Source: Scytalidium lignicola (taxonomy: Eukaryota > Ascomycota > Leotiomycetes). From it: a DNA stretch of 22,011 nucleotides. The notes beneath the pieces are model-generated. The model was not told the origin of the DNA, did not search any database, and saw only the letters and a program-made list of their open reading frames with translations. Each line of letters starts with the position of its first letter. The first letter of the stretch is position 1. The stretch is from contig NCSJ02000504.1 of the NCBI GenBank assembly GCA_002812745.2, positions 1 to 22,011 of the forward strand. The letters run 5' to 3'. This document shows, one piece after another, positions 1-11,110 of this stretch. A program made the translations under genes and the position numbers.

Positions 1-1690
1 TACAAGTAATGTCTAATTATCTTTATACTTGTCTTTTACATCTCTTATCCAAAGTCTTGACTAAGGTTTGTCTTTTGTCTTTATAACTTCTTTATTAAAG
101 TATACTACTTTTTATTTCTAAAATCTTAAAGTTAACCTTTTAAGTCTTCTTGATTTGATATTCTCCTAATAATTCTAACTTTCTTAACTTTGTCTTTTTT
201 CATTTACAAAGTTATTATTAAGTTATATCATAATAAGTAAGTAATATTATATTAATTATATATATTATTAATCCTTAGATATTCAACAAAGATTCTCTTC
301 TTAAATTCTTTATATAATATCTTCTTAACAATTCTAACTTCTTCAACTTTGTCTTTCCTCTTATACAAAGACATTATTAACTATATCATAATAAGTAAGT
401 AATATTATATCTACTATATATATTACTAAGCTTTAAATATACAATAAAGATTCTTTCTTTTGTTTTCTTAGTATATAAGATATCATTACTTATATATAAT
501 AATGTAATACTAAGATTCTAATATCATTAAGGTTATAGATTTATAATAAAGATTTCATTATTATAATATTAACAAAGGAATATTACTTTGTTAACATAAT
601 AGTGATTTTAAATCAAAATTAATTCTTCAAATTAATTGTTTGATTTATTTGATCTCTTGATTTGATAATTTATTATTATTATACTTCCTTGACATATTTA
701 TAAATATCTTCTTCTTCTTCCTTTCTTTTCTTCTTCCTTCTTTGTCATCTTCTCTTATTACTATTATAATTATTACTATTATAACACTTATGTTTTATAT
801 TATTAGTTTACACTTATTATACTTCCTTTGTTAAGACATTAATAAGTATTCTTTCNTTTTAACCCNTTTTTTATCCTTAACATATCTTATTCTGGNTTTT
901 TTCTTGCCTTTAACATTTGATTTCCTTTGTTAATCATTCTAACCATAACCTTATTTACACTATATATTACTATTATTACTAAGTCTTAAGAGCTTTTGNA
1001 AAAAATTATCTTAATATTATTATTTACATTGTTTAAAGTAACTTTATACTAAGCTTAATTTGAAGTATNAAAAAGAAAGCAAGTAACCTTCATTATAATA
1101 AGTGTTTAAAAAAGAGTAAAAAATGTCTTCTTGTCCTTTAAACTATCTTCACTTACTTTAATAAGCTGTTAACTCTACAGATTAAACTTACTTAAGCTAT
1201 TATTAATTCTCTTACTAAGATAACTCTTATCCTTTGTTTAAAAGTAGCTTAAAAGTAATATACAAAGAGGATAAAGCTTTTTCTATGTCAAGAAGCATAA
1301 TATAACATAACAAGTTAACCTCAAACTATTAAGGAGATTAAATTATGCATAATCAATTCCTTTGACAAGCTTAATCATAACATTTGTAAAGTAATTAATA
1401 TTTTACACTGTAACATAAGTTACTTTTTCTTCTTTAACTTTATACTTACTAATATATCTTCTAAGTTAACTTTCTTGCCTTAAAGGTAGAAAGGAAGATA
1501 ATAACAAGGATAAAGTAGATATAATAATAAGAGTCTTAATGATAATACAAATGATAATAAGAGTAATAGTAATAAAGTAAGGAATAACAGTTAATAATAT
1601 GTTAACTCCTTTATTAAAGATCTCTTAATGTCTTTTAATTAATCCTTATAATTAGACTTTCTTGATTATAATCTTCATATTCTTAACCTT
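1..1690. other. Gene-free AT-rich stretch left of the gypsy relic
   Basis: I see no coding region on either strand. The plus strand is rich in T and C, like the gypsy relic to its right, so part of it may be the 3' untranslated region and 3' LTR of that element, but I could not pair it with a second LTR copy near 6950-7400. The only structure I can support is the tandem duplication at 165-480. Five single N characters (856, 866, 896, 999, 1069) fall here, each followed directly by a T or A run. Confidence 0.6.
165..480. repeat. Two diverged tandem copies of a ~158-bp unit
   Basis: The motif attctaactt occurs at 172 and 331, cataataagtaagtaatatt at 229 and 387, and aaagattct at 288 and 446, giving a period of 158-159 bases. 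The copies differ by substitutions and small indels, so the duplication is older than, or was mutated along with, its surroundings. Its origin is unknown; subrepeats of an LTR or untranslated region are possible. Confidence 0.75.
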
Positions 1691-1737
1691 CTTTTTGCCT
1701 TCTTATTATTATATGATTGTCTTGATGTTAATCTTAC

Positions 1738-1872
1738 TTTCTTTGTATATTCTTCAATTTCTTCTTATATATTCTCTAAGTATTTTATTAACTCTTAATT
1801 ATTATCAGTTAAGGAAAATCCTTTTTATCTTATTAAGTATTACCTTCTTAAAGCTTTATCTTTATAATCTAA
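1738..1872 (-). pseudogene. Gypsy integrase C-terminal chromodomain remnant
   Basis: Read on the minus strand, codons give YLIR, stop, KGFSLTDNN, stop, ELIKYLEN, then a Glu-rich helix EEIEEY. This matches a chromodomain: a Tyr-Leu-hydrophobic-Lys/Arg-Trp core strand, a Gly-containing turn, the Asn-Thr-Trp-Glu-Pro signature and the closing helix. Both signature tryptophan codons read as TAA, explained by G-to-A changes from TGG. In chromoviruses this domain follows the GPY/F module and is thought to steer integration to methylated-histone heterochromatin. It is the last coding block before the element's 3' end. A plus-strand open frame across it (1662-1877) is an antisense by-product. Confidence 0.85.
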
Positions 1873-1984
1873 AATAGTCTTTACTTCTTATTCTTCTTCT
1901 TCATTGATTAATTCTAACATTACATCTAATATTATGTTAACTCTTTAATAGTATAATTCTAATAAGAAAATATNAAAATACAAG

Positions 1985-2150
1985 ATATATTTTATAACTT
2001 AAAAACAATTCCAACTCATAAGATAAACCATTACTAAGTATCTTAATTATTTTCAAAGGTCTAATATATTAATCAAATAACTTTTTGCTAAGTCTTTACT
2101 ATTATAAATTCTTTGTTAACAGTATAACCTCATCTTCTATTTTAAAGTTC
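1985..2150 (-). pseudogene. Gypsy integrase GPY/F module remnant
   Basis: The minus strand reads NFKIEDEVILLTKNL, three stops, RLSKKL, then YIRPLKIIKIL and SYELEL. The family pattern at this site is a Lys-Val-Gly-Asp-Xaa-Val-Leu-Leu strand, a Ser-Lys-Lys-Leu stretch, the Gly-Pro-Phe/Tyr signature and a strand ending near Leu-Pro. Here Gly-Pro-Phe reads Arg-Pro-Leu. The module is the C-terminal DNA-binding part of gypsy integrases and lies between the catalytic core and the chromodomain, as expected. An N at 1974 sits next to it. Confidence 0.85.
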
Positions 2151-2289
2151 ATAAGTTTTCATTTTTTATCATAAAACTTTTTTCTATACTTTAATAACAT
2201 AAGCTTAATACTATTATAATACTTTTCTTTCTTCTTATAATACTTAAATTTATTCTTATACTTTTATTACTTTCCTCCCTTCTTCTTCC

Positions 2290-3060
2290 TTACTAATATT
2301 TATAATAATTTCTAAGTAAAATCTATACAAAGTATAAAAGGAGGTTACCCTTATTGTAAAGTAAATATTATTATTATAAGTAAATTCTGTTAATACTAAC
2401 TTTGAAGTTTAATCATTCTGTTTATAATTTGTAAATACTTAAAGGTAATATTCTAAGGTTTAATTCTGAACTTTTATTTGCTTATTTGTTTAAGGGTAAA
2501 ACATTATTAATAACTTCTTATACACTTGTAAGTAAAAACATNAAAAAGCTTTAAAACTTACTTATAAACTAAAGGCTTTTGTCTAATACAATACNTTTTT
2601 AGTATTTTAAAGTCTTTTACTATATATTATATAAAGAACTCTACTAATTCTAAGGTCATAATTGTTTTCTTATACAAAATATATCATATTACCTTAGTAT
2701 ATTTGTTTAAAATCATAAGATACAAGTTGTAAATTATATTATTTCACTTACTTAATAATAAGTTTATAATAAAGTCCATTAATATCTCCTTTTATAAAGC
2801 TTATGATTGTAAAAGTAGTATAAGTAATTTATATAGTCAATGCCTTCTCATTATTACTTACTAATATGTTATACAAGTTTTTACTTAATATTTCATATCT
2901 TTTTATATATTATTCTAAAAGTATTTTCACCTTAATAATTCTAGAGTTTTAACTATTCCTAAGTGTTTTATTATCTTATCATCATAGTTTGTTATTAGAA
3001 TCTTAGTCTTAACTAGTTCATCTTCAAGTATGTAGATTTTATCTTTGTACTTTAGTAAAC
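2290..3060 (-). pseudogene. Gypsy integrase remnant (HHCC zinc finger and DDE core)
   Basis: The N-terminal zinc finger is visible as YKDKIYILEDEL, then NYDD (first His now Tyr at 2984-2986) and KHLG with His kept at 2963-2965. In the Cys pair at 2864-2878 one Cys is kept and the second is Tyr. The catalytic core has Met-Asp-Phe-Ile with the first Asp kept (2774-2779), and a second block IVLDKS with Asp kept (2581-2583). In the third block the expected Glu is Lys (aaa, 2472-2474), a single G-to-A change. Reading continues into LTEFTYNN, another family landmark, near 2380. Frame changes coincide with N characters at 2542 and 2595. Intact integrases insert the cDNA copy; this one lacks a catalytic residue and carries many stops. 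Confidence 0.9.
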
Positions 3061-3654
3061 TAATGTTATTTATACTTTATACCTTCTTTTCAAGTGTATA
3101 TTCTTAAAGTTCATTATCCTTAGCATTCTCTTTATCTATTAAGTTATTCTTAAAGACTAATCTACCTTAAGAACTATTACCTTAATAGTACTTAAACTTC
3201 TTTTAAACTTTAACTTTATTCCTTTTTTTCCTAATTAATTCTTATCTTCTTTTATAAACAAAAGTATTCCTTTGTTATAAATTCTAAATTAAATCAGTTA
3301 TTGACTAAGTTAAAAGTTCTTTTACTATTTCGAATGCTTTAGTACTTTAGACTAATACTCATAAGATAAGGTGTTTATAACTACTAATCTTAATAACAAG
3401 GTTAAGCCTTATAATTATATTATATATGCTTATAGCCTTTAAGTATCTTACTTAGTCTAAAACTACTTATAGTTGTATAAACCCTGATAATTGACTAGAC
3501 TTAAAGTTTTTACCTTTTAAGGATTTTTTTAAATCTAATACTTTATTAACTAAGATATCTTTACATTATCTAATTACATTTTCTATATGTAAACTAAAAA
3601 CATATTATAACTTTTCTTTTAAAATAAGTACTAAGTCTCTTATCATTTCATCTG

Positions 3655-4140
3655 ACTATAATTTATAATTTAAACACCTTGATAAACTGTTTACAAGGTT
3701 ACTTTTCCTTAACTTATACTTAATCTTAAAATTAAATTCTACTAATTTCTAAATTTAACATATTTGTTTACTATTCAGTTTCTCTTCATCTATAAACTTC
3801 CTCAAATTATTATAATTTGTCTTAATAATAACTAGTATTAAGGTATATACTAAGTAATACCTCTACTAATCAAAGATTAAAATAATAACTAGTAATTCTT
3901 AATTATATATTTTATAAACTTGTTAAGTTAAGTCTAATTTCTTTGAATAAAAGGTTATAAGATATTATGTTACTCTTATAAGATTAATTACAAGCTAAGC
4001 TAATACCCCTTTTACTACAAATTTAAATATGTCCATTTCAAGCATAATTAGTAATCTTAATATATAATATACTAAAACTAATATTAATAAAAAGATTGTC
4101 TTTAGTTATTCAAACTCTTTACATTATCTTTAAGAATTCA
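3655..4140 (-). pseudogene. Gypsy RNase H remnant
   Basis: This follows RT on the minus strand. Near 4040-3980 it reads LEMDIFKFVVKGVLA then a stop, fitting the strand holding the first catalytic acid of Ty3/gypsy RNase H. From about 3880 it reads RYYLVYTLILVIIKTNYNNLRKF, which fits the region before and through the connecting strand, with an expected Asp read as Asn and His read as Tyr. The block ends with KLVEFNFKIKYKLRKSNLVN and SLSRCLNY, the well-conserved C-terminal end (Gly-Lys-Xaa-Asn-Xaa-Ala-Asp-Xaa-Leu-Ser-Arg), where Ala-Asp reads Val-Asn. The domain degrades the RNA strand during reverse transcription. Confidence 0.88.
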
Positions 4141-4149
4141 AAAGCTTTT

Positions 4150-4860
4150 ATCTTCTTCTCCTTCTCCATTCCTTTAAGTAAGTTTATAAGACTTATTATA
4201 ATTTTTAAATAATTTTTAATAAATCTTTTATAAAAATTAATAAATCTTAAGAATATTTAGATATCTTTATATAACTTAAGTATAAATTATTCTTTAACAG
4301 TTTTTACTTAGTTTTATTTTATTAAGATCTTGTTTAAGCTAATAATATATCCTAAGAATTCAACTGTTTTTATATAAAATTTACATTTAAACAAGTTTGT
4401 AAATAGTTGGTATTTATATAACTTATCAAAGACTTGTCATATATATTACTTATAATCTTCTTTATTCTAGGAGAAAATTAAAATATTATCTAAATATATT
4501 ACACAAATAACATTTACAAGCTTAGCCAATATCTCATTAATATATTGTTAAAATGTTATAAGTGCATTGTATAGTCTAAAAGGTATAATACAATATTTAT
4601 AATAATTATAACATATATAAAAGGTTATCTTTTACTCATCTTCTTCTTAAATTCTAATTTAATAATATACATCCTTTAAGTTTAATTTTATGAAAATCAT
4701 TGCCTTTCTTAATAAATTAAGGGTTTTACTAATTAAGAATAATAATATCCTATTTTTTATTATAATCTTGTTCAACCTTTAATAATTAACATATAGTCAA
4801 AGTCCTTTATTCTTCTTGAGTACAAATAAGATTAAGACTCTTATAAGGCTAGATAAACAT
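4150..4860 (-). pseudogene. Gypsy reverse transcriptase remnant
   Basis: One minus-strand frame, interrupted by stops, gives the RT motifs in order: LILFVLKKNKGL, a degraded Val-Asp-Tyr-Arg block, FIKLNLKDVYY, CIIPFRLYNALITF, then VICVIYLDNILIFS, and the thumb landmark TVEFLGYII followed by KIKAF near 4145. The first catalytic Asp of Lys-Leu-Asp-Leu is Asn (4680-4682), and the second Asp of the Tyr-Leu-Asp-Asp box is Asn (4485-4487), both by G-to-A. Downstream, KYQLFTNLFKCKFYIKT matches the Ty3/gypsy connection. Stops within the block fall where Gln, Arg or Trp are usual. This is the best-supported identification in the element. Confidence 0.95.
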
Positions 4861-5189
4861 TAAATCTACCCTTTATTTAAAGTATTATAAATATAATCTT
4901 ATAAAACTTTTATTTCCTTTTCTACTAATAAGTAAATAAGTTATTATAACAAAATAATACCTTTTACCAGATTGAGTAAATACTATAACCTTTCTTCTTT
5001 AAGTAGTTTTCTAACTTTCTTATTATTAAAAACATCTTTATATTCATAATATCTCTTAAGGATAACATTACTCTAACTTATTCTTGTCTTATCATTTACT
5101 TATAAGAGTTAAAGATATAGTTGAATTCAAGTCTTTTAGAAGAATACTCTGAATAATAAGGTTGTCTTTTCTTCTTTAAGAATCTTTAC

Positions 5190-5570
5190 AAATTCTTTTA
5201 AGCTTAAGATTTCATATTCTTCAATTATAAGATAATACCTCTAAGTATCCTTTACCCATCTTATGTCCAAGTCTATAATAATAAGTTATAAGTGTTTTAG
5301 TATAATTAAATGTGTAAATGTTAAAATTATTAAGAATTAGTATATTATATTCTTAGTTTCTCCTTTAGTATTTGTTACTTTTATATTTAATATAAATTGT
5401 AAACTTCTACATAAGTCTTGTTTACTATACAAAGTTTTGTAAGTACTTTATTATTATCCTCTTAACTATATTCTTTAACAAGTATAAATAATACTTTATT
5501 CACTTTTACATCATTGTTAATCAAAGTTTATTTTGTTTTCTACTTATTATCTTTGTCCTAAATCTTAAAT
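5190..5570 (-). pseudogene. Probable gypsy protease region
   Basis: The block lies between the zinc knuckle and RT, where gypsy elements encode an aspartic protease. A minus-strand frame reads TLINNDVKVNKVLFILVKEY, resembling the strand and active-site region in which a catalytic Asp-Ser/Thr-Gly would sit, but that triad is no longer visible. Further on, LIIIDLDIRWVKD resembles the Leu-Gly-Leu/Met-Pro-Trp block that closes the protease domain. The call rests more on position than on sequence. Confidence 0.5.
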
Positions 5571-5734
5571 AAAATGATTATGCTTAATTGTTTATAAAGA
5601 TAAAGGCTATTATGTTTTCTAAACTAAGTTATTTCTTTAACTTTAAGGTATTATTCTCCTTTTACTTCTCTTCTCAGAATATTATAATGTTATATATTCT
5701 AGTTTTTTACAAGTATAATATACAACTCTAAGGA

Positions 5735-6530
5735 TTATCAAACAATTCTTAATAATATATCTTAATTTCTTATATTTATAATAGTTAAATAGTTGTTAAA
5801 TTTGTATTAGTATTATGTTTACTCTTGTTAAAGAAACTCTTTAATACTCTTTATTGTTATAATCCCTTTCTTAAACTAAGAAGTATATCTTTACTTAAGG
5901 TAAGTTACTTTTATGTTATTTTTTACCTTATTTGTATTTAATATTCTAAGTGTTTAATTACTTTATGTCTTCCTTTTAACTTGTATTTATATCTTGAAAC
6001 CTACTAATTAACATAACAAAGTCTTTTCAAGTAATTAATATGTTATTATACTTTATAATTGATTTTTAAAGCAAGGGTATAAACTTTGTGAAGAAGTTAT
6101 TTTACTAGTATATATTTGTTATAACAAGTATTTATTCCTTTAAAGTATTTAAGTATTAAGTGAATACTCTAACATTTTATCTTATTCTTATTATGACTTT
6201 GTTATATTCTATAATCACCTTTATCTACTTGTTATTCTTATCTTCTAAAGATGTAAGTAATACCTTCTTAAAGTTGTCTTAAGTAATTACATTAAATCTT
6301 AATGTCTTTTTCTCTTTAATTTATTCTGCTCTTAAGACTTCTTCTAAGTATAATATCTTATATATTATTCTGTTTACGTTTATGTTATAATCATCTTGAT
6401 AAGTACAAAATACTAGTTTATAATCATATATAAAATCTTAATATTCTTTTAAGGATTTCCCTTTGAATAACTTTGAAAGTAAAAAGTATTTTAACTTGTT
6501 AATATATAAGTAAGTAATTAAGTATAATCT
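5735..6530 (-). pseudogene. Gypsy gag remnant with CCHC zinc knuckle
   Basis: Between about 6490 and 6300 the minus strand reads LFKGKSLKEY, stop, DFIYDYKLVFCTYQDDYN, then RIIYKILYLEEVLRAE and a stop at the expected Trp. This matches the capsid region of fungal gypsy Gag. Downstream at 5742-5783 the codons read YYKYKKLRYIIKNC, fitting a Cys-x2-Cys-x4-His-x4-Cys knuckle: the first two Cys and the His are Tyr and only the last Cys survives. All three losses are G-to-A or C-to-T. Gag would form the particle and bind the RNA. The N-terminus should lie toward 6900, where I cannot follow a frame. Confidence 0.75.
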
Positions 6531-6949
6531 AAGTATTATTATAATTATTCTTATTATGTTAACACTTCTTGTATCTTGTTCTTCAACTTTATATCTACCT
6601 TATCTTTAGCCTAATATTATCTTTCTAATTCCTTGTTTTCTTACTCTAATTCTTATAAGTAACATAGTTATTCTCTTCTTTTAATAGTCTTTATAGTTTA
6701 AGTTGTTTTTTCAACTTCCTTAGTTTAAGGTATTAACATCATTATCCTTTCTTGTATAATAACTCCTTTTTATATTCCTTCTCTTAACATCTTACTTGTT
6801 AAAATATTTACTATATACTTAATATTACTTATCATTCTCAATTGTAGTAGATTATCTCCTTGAAGAAGAGTTAAGATGTTATAGACTTAAGACAAGTAAT
6901 AAATAATAAACTATAAGTTAAGTAATAAGTAAGTTATAATAAGTATTTA

Positions 6950-7390
6950 CTCTTATACAAACTAACTTTTACCCTTTACTTTCCCCTTTATTCTTGTATA
7001 TATACATATACTATGTTCATATGACTTGTTATAACCAAGACCTCTTAAGGTTTGTATACTAACATTATTTAACTTAACTTTAATTTACTAATTNAAAAGC
7101 ATTATATAATCTATTAGTAATTGTTTAGACTATTAATCTTAATTAAGAAGACATAAAATCATTGAATAAACACTTATAATAACAAATTTAAAATATTATT
7201 AAAAGAATATAATTTATTAAGCTTGAAAAGGAGACATTACAATTATTAATCTTTACAAATGTTTTATTTACAAATAACAAAGACTTATTATTATAAATTA
7301 ACTATATTATAAGAGTTGTTATCTTTAAAGAATTAGAATAATTGAACCTTAACATTATGTTAATACTAAAGCTTAATCTAATATTAATAG
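6950..7390. other. Unassigned junction between gypsy and LINE relics
   Basis: Strand composition switches here from pyrimidine-rich on the plus strand to purine-rich, matching the change from a minus-strand to a plus-strand element. The stretch should hold the gypsy 5' LTR or leader and the LINE 5' untranslated region. I found no sequence pairing with the left side of the gypsy relic, no TG...CA ends I trust, and no coding similarity. One N lies at 7094. Confidence 0.5.
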
Positions 7391-7519
7391 TAGAGTTGTA
7401 CTCAGTATGTTGAACATGCTTAGTTATGATGTTATAAGTAAGATGTAAGCATGATATGGTTACAGGACATGACAATAATATTATAAGCCTTAACCATTAA
7501 CAGAAGAACTAACAATGTT

Positions 7520-8700
7520 AGAGTTATGAAGATAAGGAATATAACTAAAGAAGGGTAATAGAATAAGAGTCAAGTAGTAATGAACATGAGGATTTATTAC
7601 AATTTAACTGGCTGGTTAAGAAGAGAAATGCACATAAAGTGCTTTAGTTAATAGAAAAAATTTTACACCTTAAATTCAAACATAAAGTAGTTATGAAGTA
7701 ATCTAACAATGATGACAATATATTAATTACTTGTAAAGACTTNAAAAAAAGTACTTGCAGAAGTTATTTAACCTTAAGAGTGTATATAAGCTTAGATGGC
7801 AACCTTCTTAACAATAACAATATAGTCTAATAACAAGTATATAAAGAACATATAACAAAGGACTTGTAGATTACTAGTGAAAAGAGATTATAAAATTATT
7901 ATATACACTTTAAGTATACTGTTAAAGCTTAAGAATTGTAACTTATAAGATACAATAATAGCAATTAATACAACTATATTCCTACAAGATAGTATATATG
8001 TAATAAGACAACTACTTAATGATAACATAATAATAGTCTTCGAAGATAGTTAAAAAGAATAGTATTTACTTAACATACAATAAGTTCAAAAGGTATTTAG
8101 AGAAGAAGTGTGAATTGTTAGCAATAGAGTTATTATATATATTAAGGGTATATTTGATTACTTATTAGTTGAATATAACAAATCCTCAATCAAAGAAACA
8201 TTNAAAAAAAGAGAATAAAATAATAATACTTCAAGTTAAAGCTTGTTAAGCTTATGAAGAAGGTTAACAATAGAAAAGTTGTTTATATATTGAATTAGCA
8301 ATTATAAGAGATGCATACAGACTTATAAACCAAAGTTTGTACTAAGAAGGTTAAGTATTCTATTATAAGCTATTTAAGAACAAATTACAATTAAAGCAAT
8401 GTTTCAAATGCTAGGCTTAAGGACATTATACATAGTATTACAAAGCAAAGAAGTAATATGCTTGTTGTATAAGAGTAGTGTATAAAGGGGAAGAAGAAGA
8501 ATGTCCAACAAACTTAAGAGAAATTATACTTAAGTATTATAGTTATAACAAGGAATATACAACATTTGATTAAAGTTGTCCAGTAACAAAGAAGTATTAA
8601 GATCAAGTAAAAGAAGTATATAAAAACAGAGTAATAAAACTAGTTAGACTAAATAACATAATCTATATTATAACTCAGTTTAATATAGTTAAGTTAATAA
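7520..8700 (+). pseudogene. LINE ORF1 remnant with CCHC zinc knuckles
   Basis: The N-terminal part reads HEDLLQFNWLVKKRNAHKVL around 7590, without recognisable similarity. Before the knuckles it reads AIIRDAYRLINQSLY, then YYKLFKNKLQLKQC, which resembles the region preceding the knuckles in Tad1-like ORF1. The first knuckle at 8400-8441 reads CFKC, stop, A, stop, GHYT, stop, YY: Cys-x2-Cys-x4-His is intact and the last Cys is Tyr. A later block, TTFD, stop, SCPVTKKY, stop, DQVKEVYKNR (about 8548-8630), matches the last Cys block and basic tail. ORF1 proteins bind the element RNA and assist reverse transcription. N characters occur at 7743, 8203 and 8747. Confidence 0.83.
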
Positions 8701-8809
8701 AAAGCAACAAAGAAGAAGGATAGTAGATAATATTTAAAAGGAAAAGNACTTAGAATTTAAGTAAACTTATAAGGTAAACTTACAAGTTTAAATATTATAA
8801 GGAGAATAA

Positions 8810-9900
8810 ATGAAAATACTTTAGACAAATTTTCAAGTTAATGTAATAGCTTTACATTTAACTGGCTACTACTTAGCTTATTATCAAGCTTTGTAGTTAG
8901 CCAAAGCAATGAAGATCTAATGATCTAGTAATAATAGACTAATTAACAAAGTAGTATAATAATAAACATAATCATAGTATAACTATGATTACAATCTTAT
9001 ACTAGAACTAAAATAAAAGATGTAAATGCATGATAGAAGTATTAAAAGACAATAATAAGTATAATGTATTAGTAGTTTAAAAATTGTAAGTAAATAAATA
9101 AACTAAAGATATATACTGTTTAAATAATAAGAATTACTGAAGAATATGAGATAGTAGGAGAATAATTATATATATACATAAACGTTATGAATTAGTTGTA
9201 TAATTGTATAAAGCAGAAGAGGACTAAGCAAAAGTAATGTTTATAACTGAAAATATAATGGTTTACTTAATATACTTAGTTGGATATATAACCTCAAATT
9301 AATATATACTTATTTATGATCTTGTTATAATAAAACTAAAAAAGTTATATAATATTAACAAGTAATTTTAATCAACATTACTTAATATAAGATAAAGAAG
9401 AAAGAATAAACAACAAAGTTAACAAATTGTTAATACTAGTATAATGATAAAAACTTAAGCTTGTTATACTTTAAGGAGAACTTATATAGAAATAGAATAA
9501 CAATAAGGACTTAACTATTGACTATGTTTAACATATAACAAACTTCTGAATTTAATATGTAAGAGTTGAAGACTAGACTAGCTTAGACTATACTTTATAA
9601 CTTATCAAAATTGAACTTGAAATAAGTAAACAATAAATGTACAATAAAGAACTAAGTTATAGTTGAAGACTAATGAACTATGAAAAAGTTAAAGTAATAA
9701 CAGTTAACTTATTACTTTTCCTAAGCTATATACCTACTAAGGAGTAACTAGACAAAGTAATTGATATACTAATAAAACAATTAATTAATATTGTAAATAA
9801 AACAATACTTAAAAGGAAGTTATTAGTTAATTACTTAATATTATAATAGAATTATATAACTAAGAAAGTAATTAAAGTTGCTTGGAAAGTAGAATATTAA
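8810..9900 (+). pseudogene. LINE ORF2 endonuclease region remnant
   Basis: A plausible start is the ATG at 8810, preceded by aaggagaat and followed by KIL, stop, TNFQ, which resembles the first strand of APE-type endonucleases. The clearest part is 9420-9560: LTN, then YNDKNLSLLYFKENLYRNR, and in an adjacent frame TIDYV. This fits the endonuclease end, with Leu-Leu-Asn, a Pro-Thr-Tyr/Phe-like block and the conserved Ile-Asp-Tyr/Phe near the C-terminus. From 9738 to 9890 the frame reads IPTKE, stop, LDKVIDILIKQLINIVNKTI and later VIKVAWKVEY, the usual linker before RT. The enzyme nicks target DNA to prime reverse transcription. Confidence 0.78.
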
Positions 9901-10269
9901 TAATGTACAAATAAGTCTTTGCAAAATCATTAGAACCTAGATTAAACTCTTAAGAAATAAAAGGAAGGAATTGTTTAAACTTAAATAAAAAGCTAATAAT
10001 AAGTAGTAATAATAACGATGAAGGATACTTGTAAGTTGTAGATGTTCAAATAGTAAGTATAAACATATAATTATATACTTGTTGACTTATTAAAGATCTT
10101 AAAGTTATATAATAATAACCTAGAAAAACTATTAGTGTATATATATAATAAGAAAGTAATAATGTTTACAATTAAGNTTTTTCTTAGAAGTATAAGTAAA
10201 TTATATTAGATTACAAGATATAAATCAAGTAAGAGTAATTGAAATAAACAAAGGTTATGACAAAGTAAT

Positions 10270-11110
10270 TATTATATAAGTACTTTATATGGTTAGAGTA
10301 TAAAAAGCATTAAAATTAAACTAATTAACTAATAGGTTTTTATAAGCTTATAATCAGTTATTACAATGAATTTTAATAGTCTTAGTCAAAATAAACTTTA
10401 GATTAGAATACTTTCCTTGTAGTTATTATATAATGAATATGATANTATTGTAAAAACCAAGTAAGACAATAGAACAATTACAATAAGTTAGAGGATAACA
10501 ACTAATCACATTACTTAGTTGTATAACAAAAGTATTTAAAGTTATAATAATTACTTATATTACAAAAGTAGTAAAGAAATAAGGATTACTCTTAAAAGGA
10601 CAAATAAGAAATAAACATAATAAATCTACAGAATTAACAACAAGGACAATAATAAACATTGTTTATATTATATATCTTTATTTTATATAATAAATTAAGA
10701 AAGATAAAAAGTTTAACTATAATTAGTTTTATAAATGATATAAACTTTCTTAACTGTATATATACTACAAAGAGTTATTATAAAACATTAGAAGTAAGTT
10801 GGAAAATATATAAAAGGTAAGTAATATACAAAGGTATACAATTTAAAACAAGTAAAAGTAAGCTAATATACTTCATATACACTTATACAATAAAGAAGAA
10901 GTTGATATGCCTTAATAACAAAGAATTAAAGCTTNAAAAAATCAACTTGTTTTCTAAGGATCTAACTTAACCAACAACTTAACTTCAAAGCTTATATAAA
11001 GGTAATTAAGAAAAAAGTTAATTATATAAACATTTGTATTAACAAGACTAATAACAAAGACATAAGAATATAACTTTATAAGAGTAAGACAGATTTATAT
11101 AACAATTATA
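10270..11110 (+). pseudogene. LINE ORF2 reverse transcriptase remnant with internal deletion
   Basis: The N-terminal RT blocks are visible: NRFL near 10330, a block ending L, stop, KPSKT at 10445-10475, LITLLSCITKVFKVII at 10507-10555, and GLLLKGQIRNKHNKSTELTT at 10582-10641. The catalytic box follows at 10728-10739 as FIND, then INFLNCIYTTKSYYKTLE and KGIQFKTSKSKLIYF, the thumb-side landmarks of Tad1-like RTs. The second Asp-box position has become Asn-Asp by G-to-A. Only about 90 bases separate the Ser-Thr-Glu-Leu block from the box, where intact relatives have some 120-130 residues including the first catalytic Asp, so roughly 290 bases look deleted. An N lies at 10935. Confidence 0.88.

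Larger units (their letters stand above)
1690..6950 (-). mobile_element. RIP-degraded Ty3/gypsy chromovirus relic
   Basis: Minus-strand reading gives gag, zinc knuckle, protease-like region, reverse transcriptase, RNase H, integrase, GPY/F and a C-terminal chromodomain, the order of a fungal chromodomain-bearing Ty3/gypsy element. Reading is mostly colinear, with stops where the family has Gln, Arg or Trp and a few frame changes, some at N characters. The ~5.3 kb is near full internal length. The ends are approximate: no LTR pair, primer-binding site or polypurine tract was found. Intact relatives replicate through an RNA intermediate and integrate with their own integrase. This copy cannot encode a functional protein, because RT and integrase catalytic residues are replaced and stops are dense. 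Confidence 0.88.

Noticed and set aside
1662..1877. 71-codon plus-strand open frame, hydrophobic
   Set aside because: It lies antisense to the gypsy chromodomain remnant. Leu/Ile/Tyr/Phe-rich content is what the complement of an AT-rich Lys/Asn/Glu-rich gene gives.
900..7390. LTR pair for the gypsy relic
   Set aside because: I compared 900-1650 with 6900-7390 by eye and found no convincing shared sequence with TG/CA ends.
8801..8812. Shine-Dalgarno-like aaggaga before an ATG at 8810
   Set aside because: The context is a fungal LINE; such a site has no meaning there and the purine run is common in this strand.
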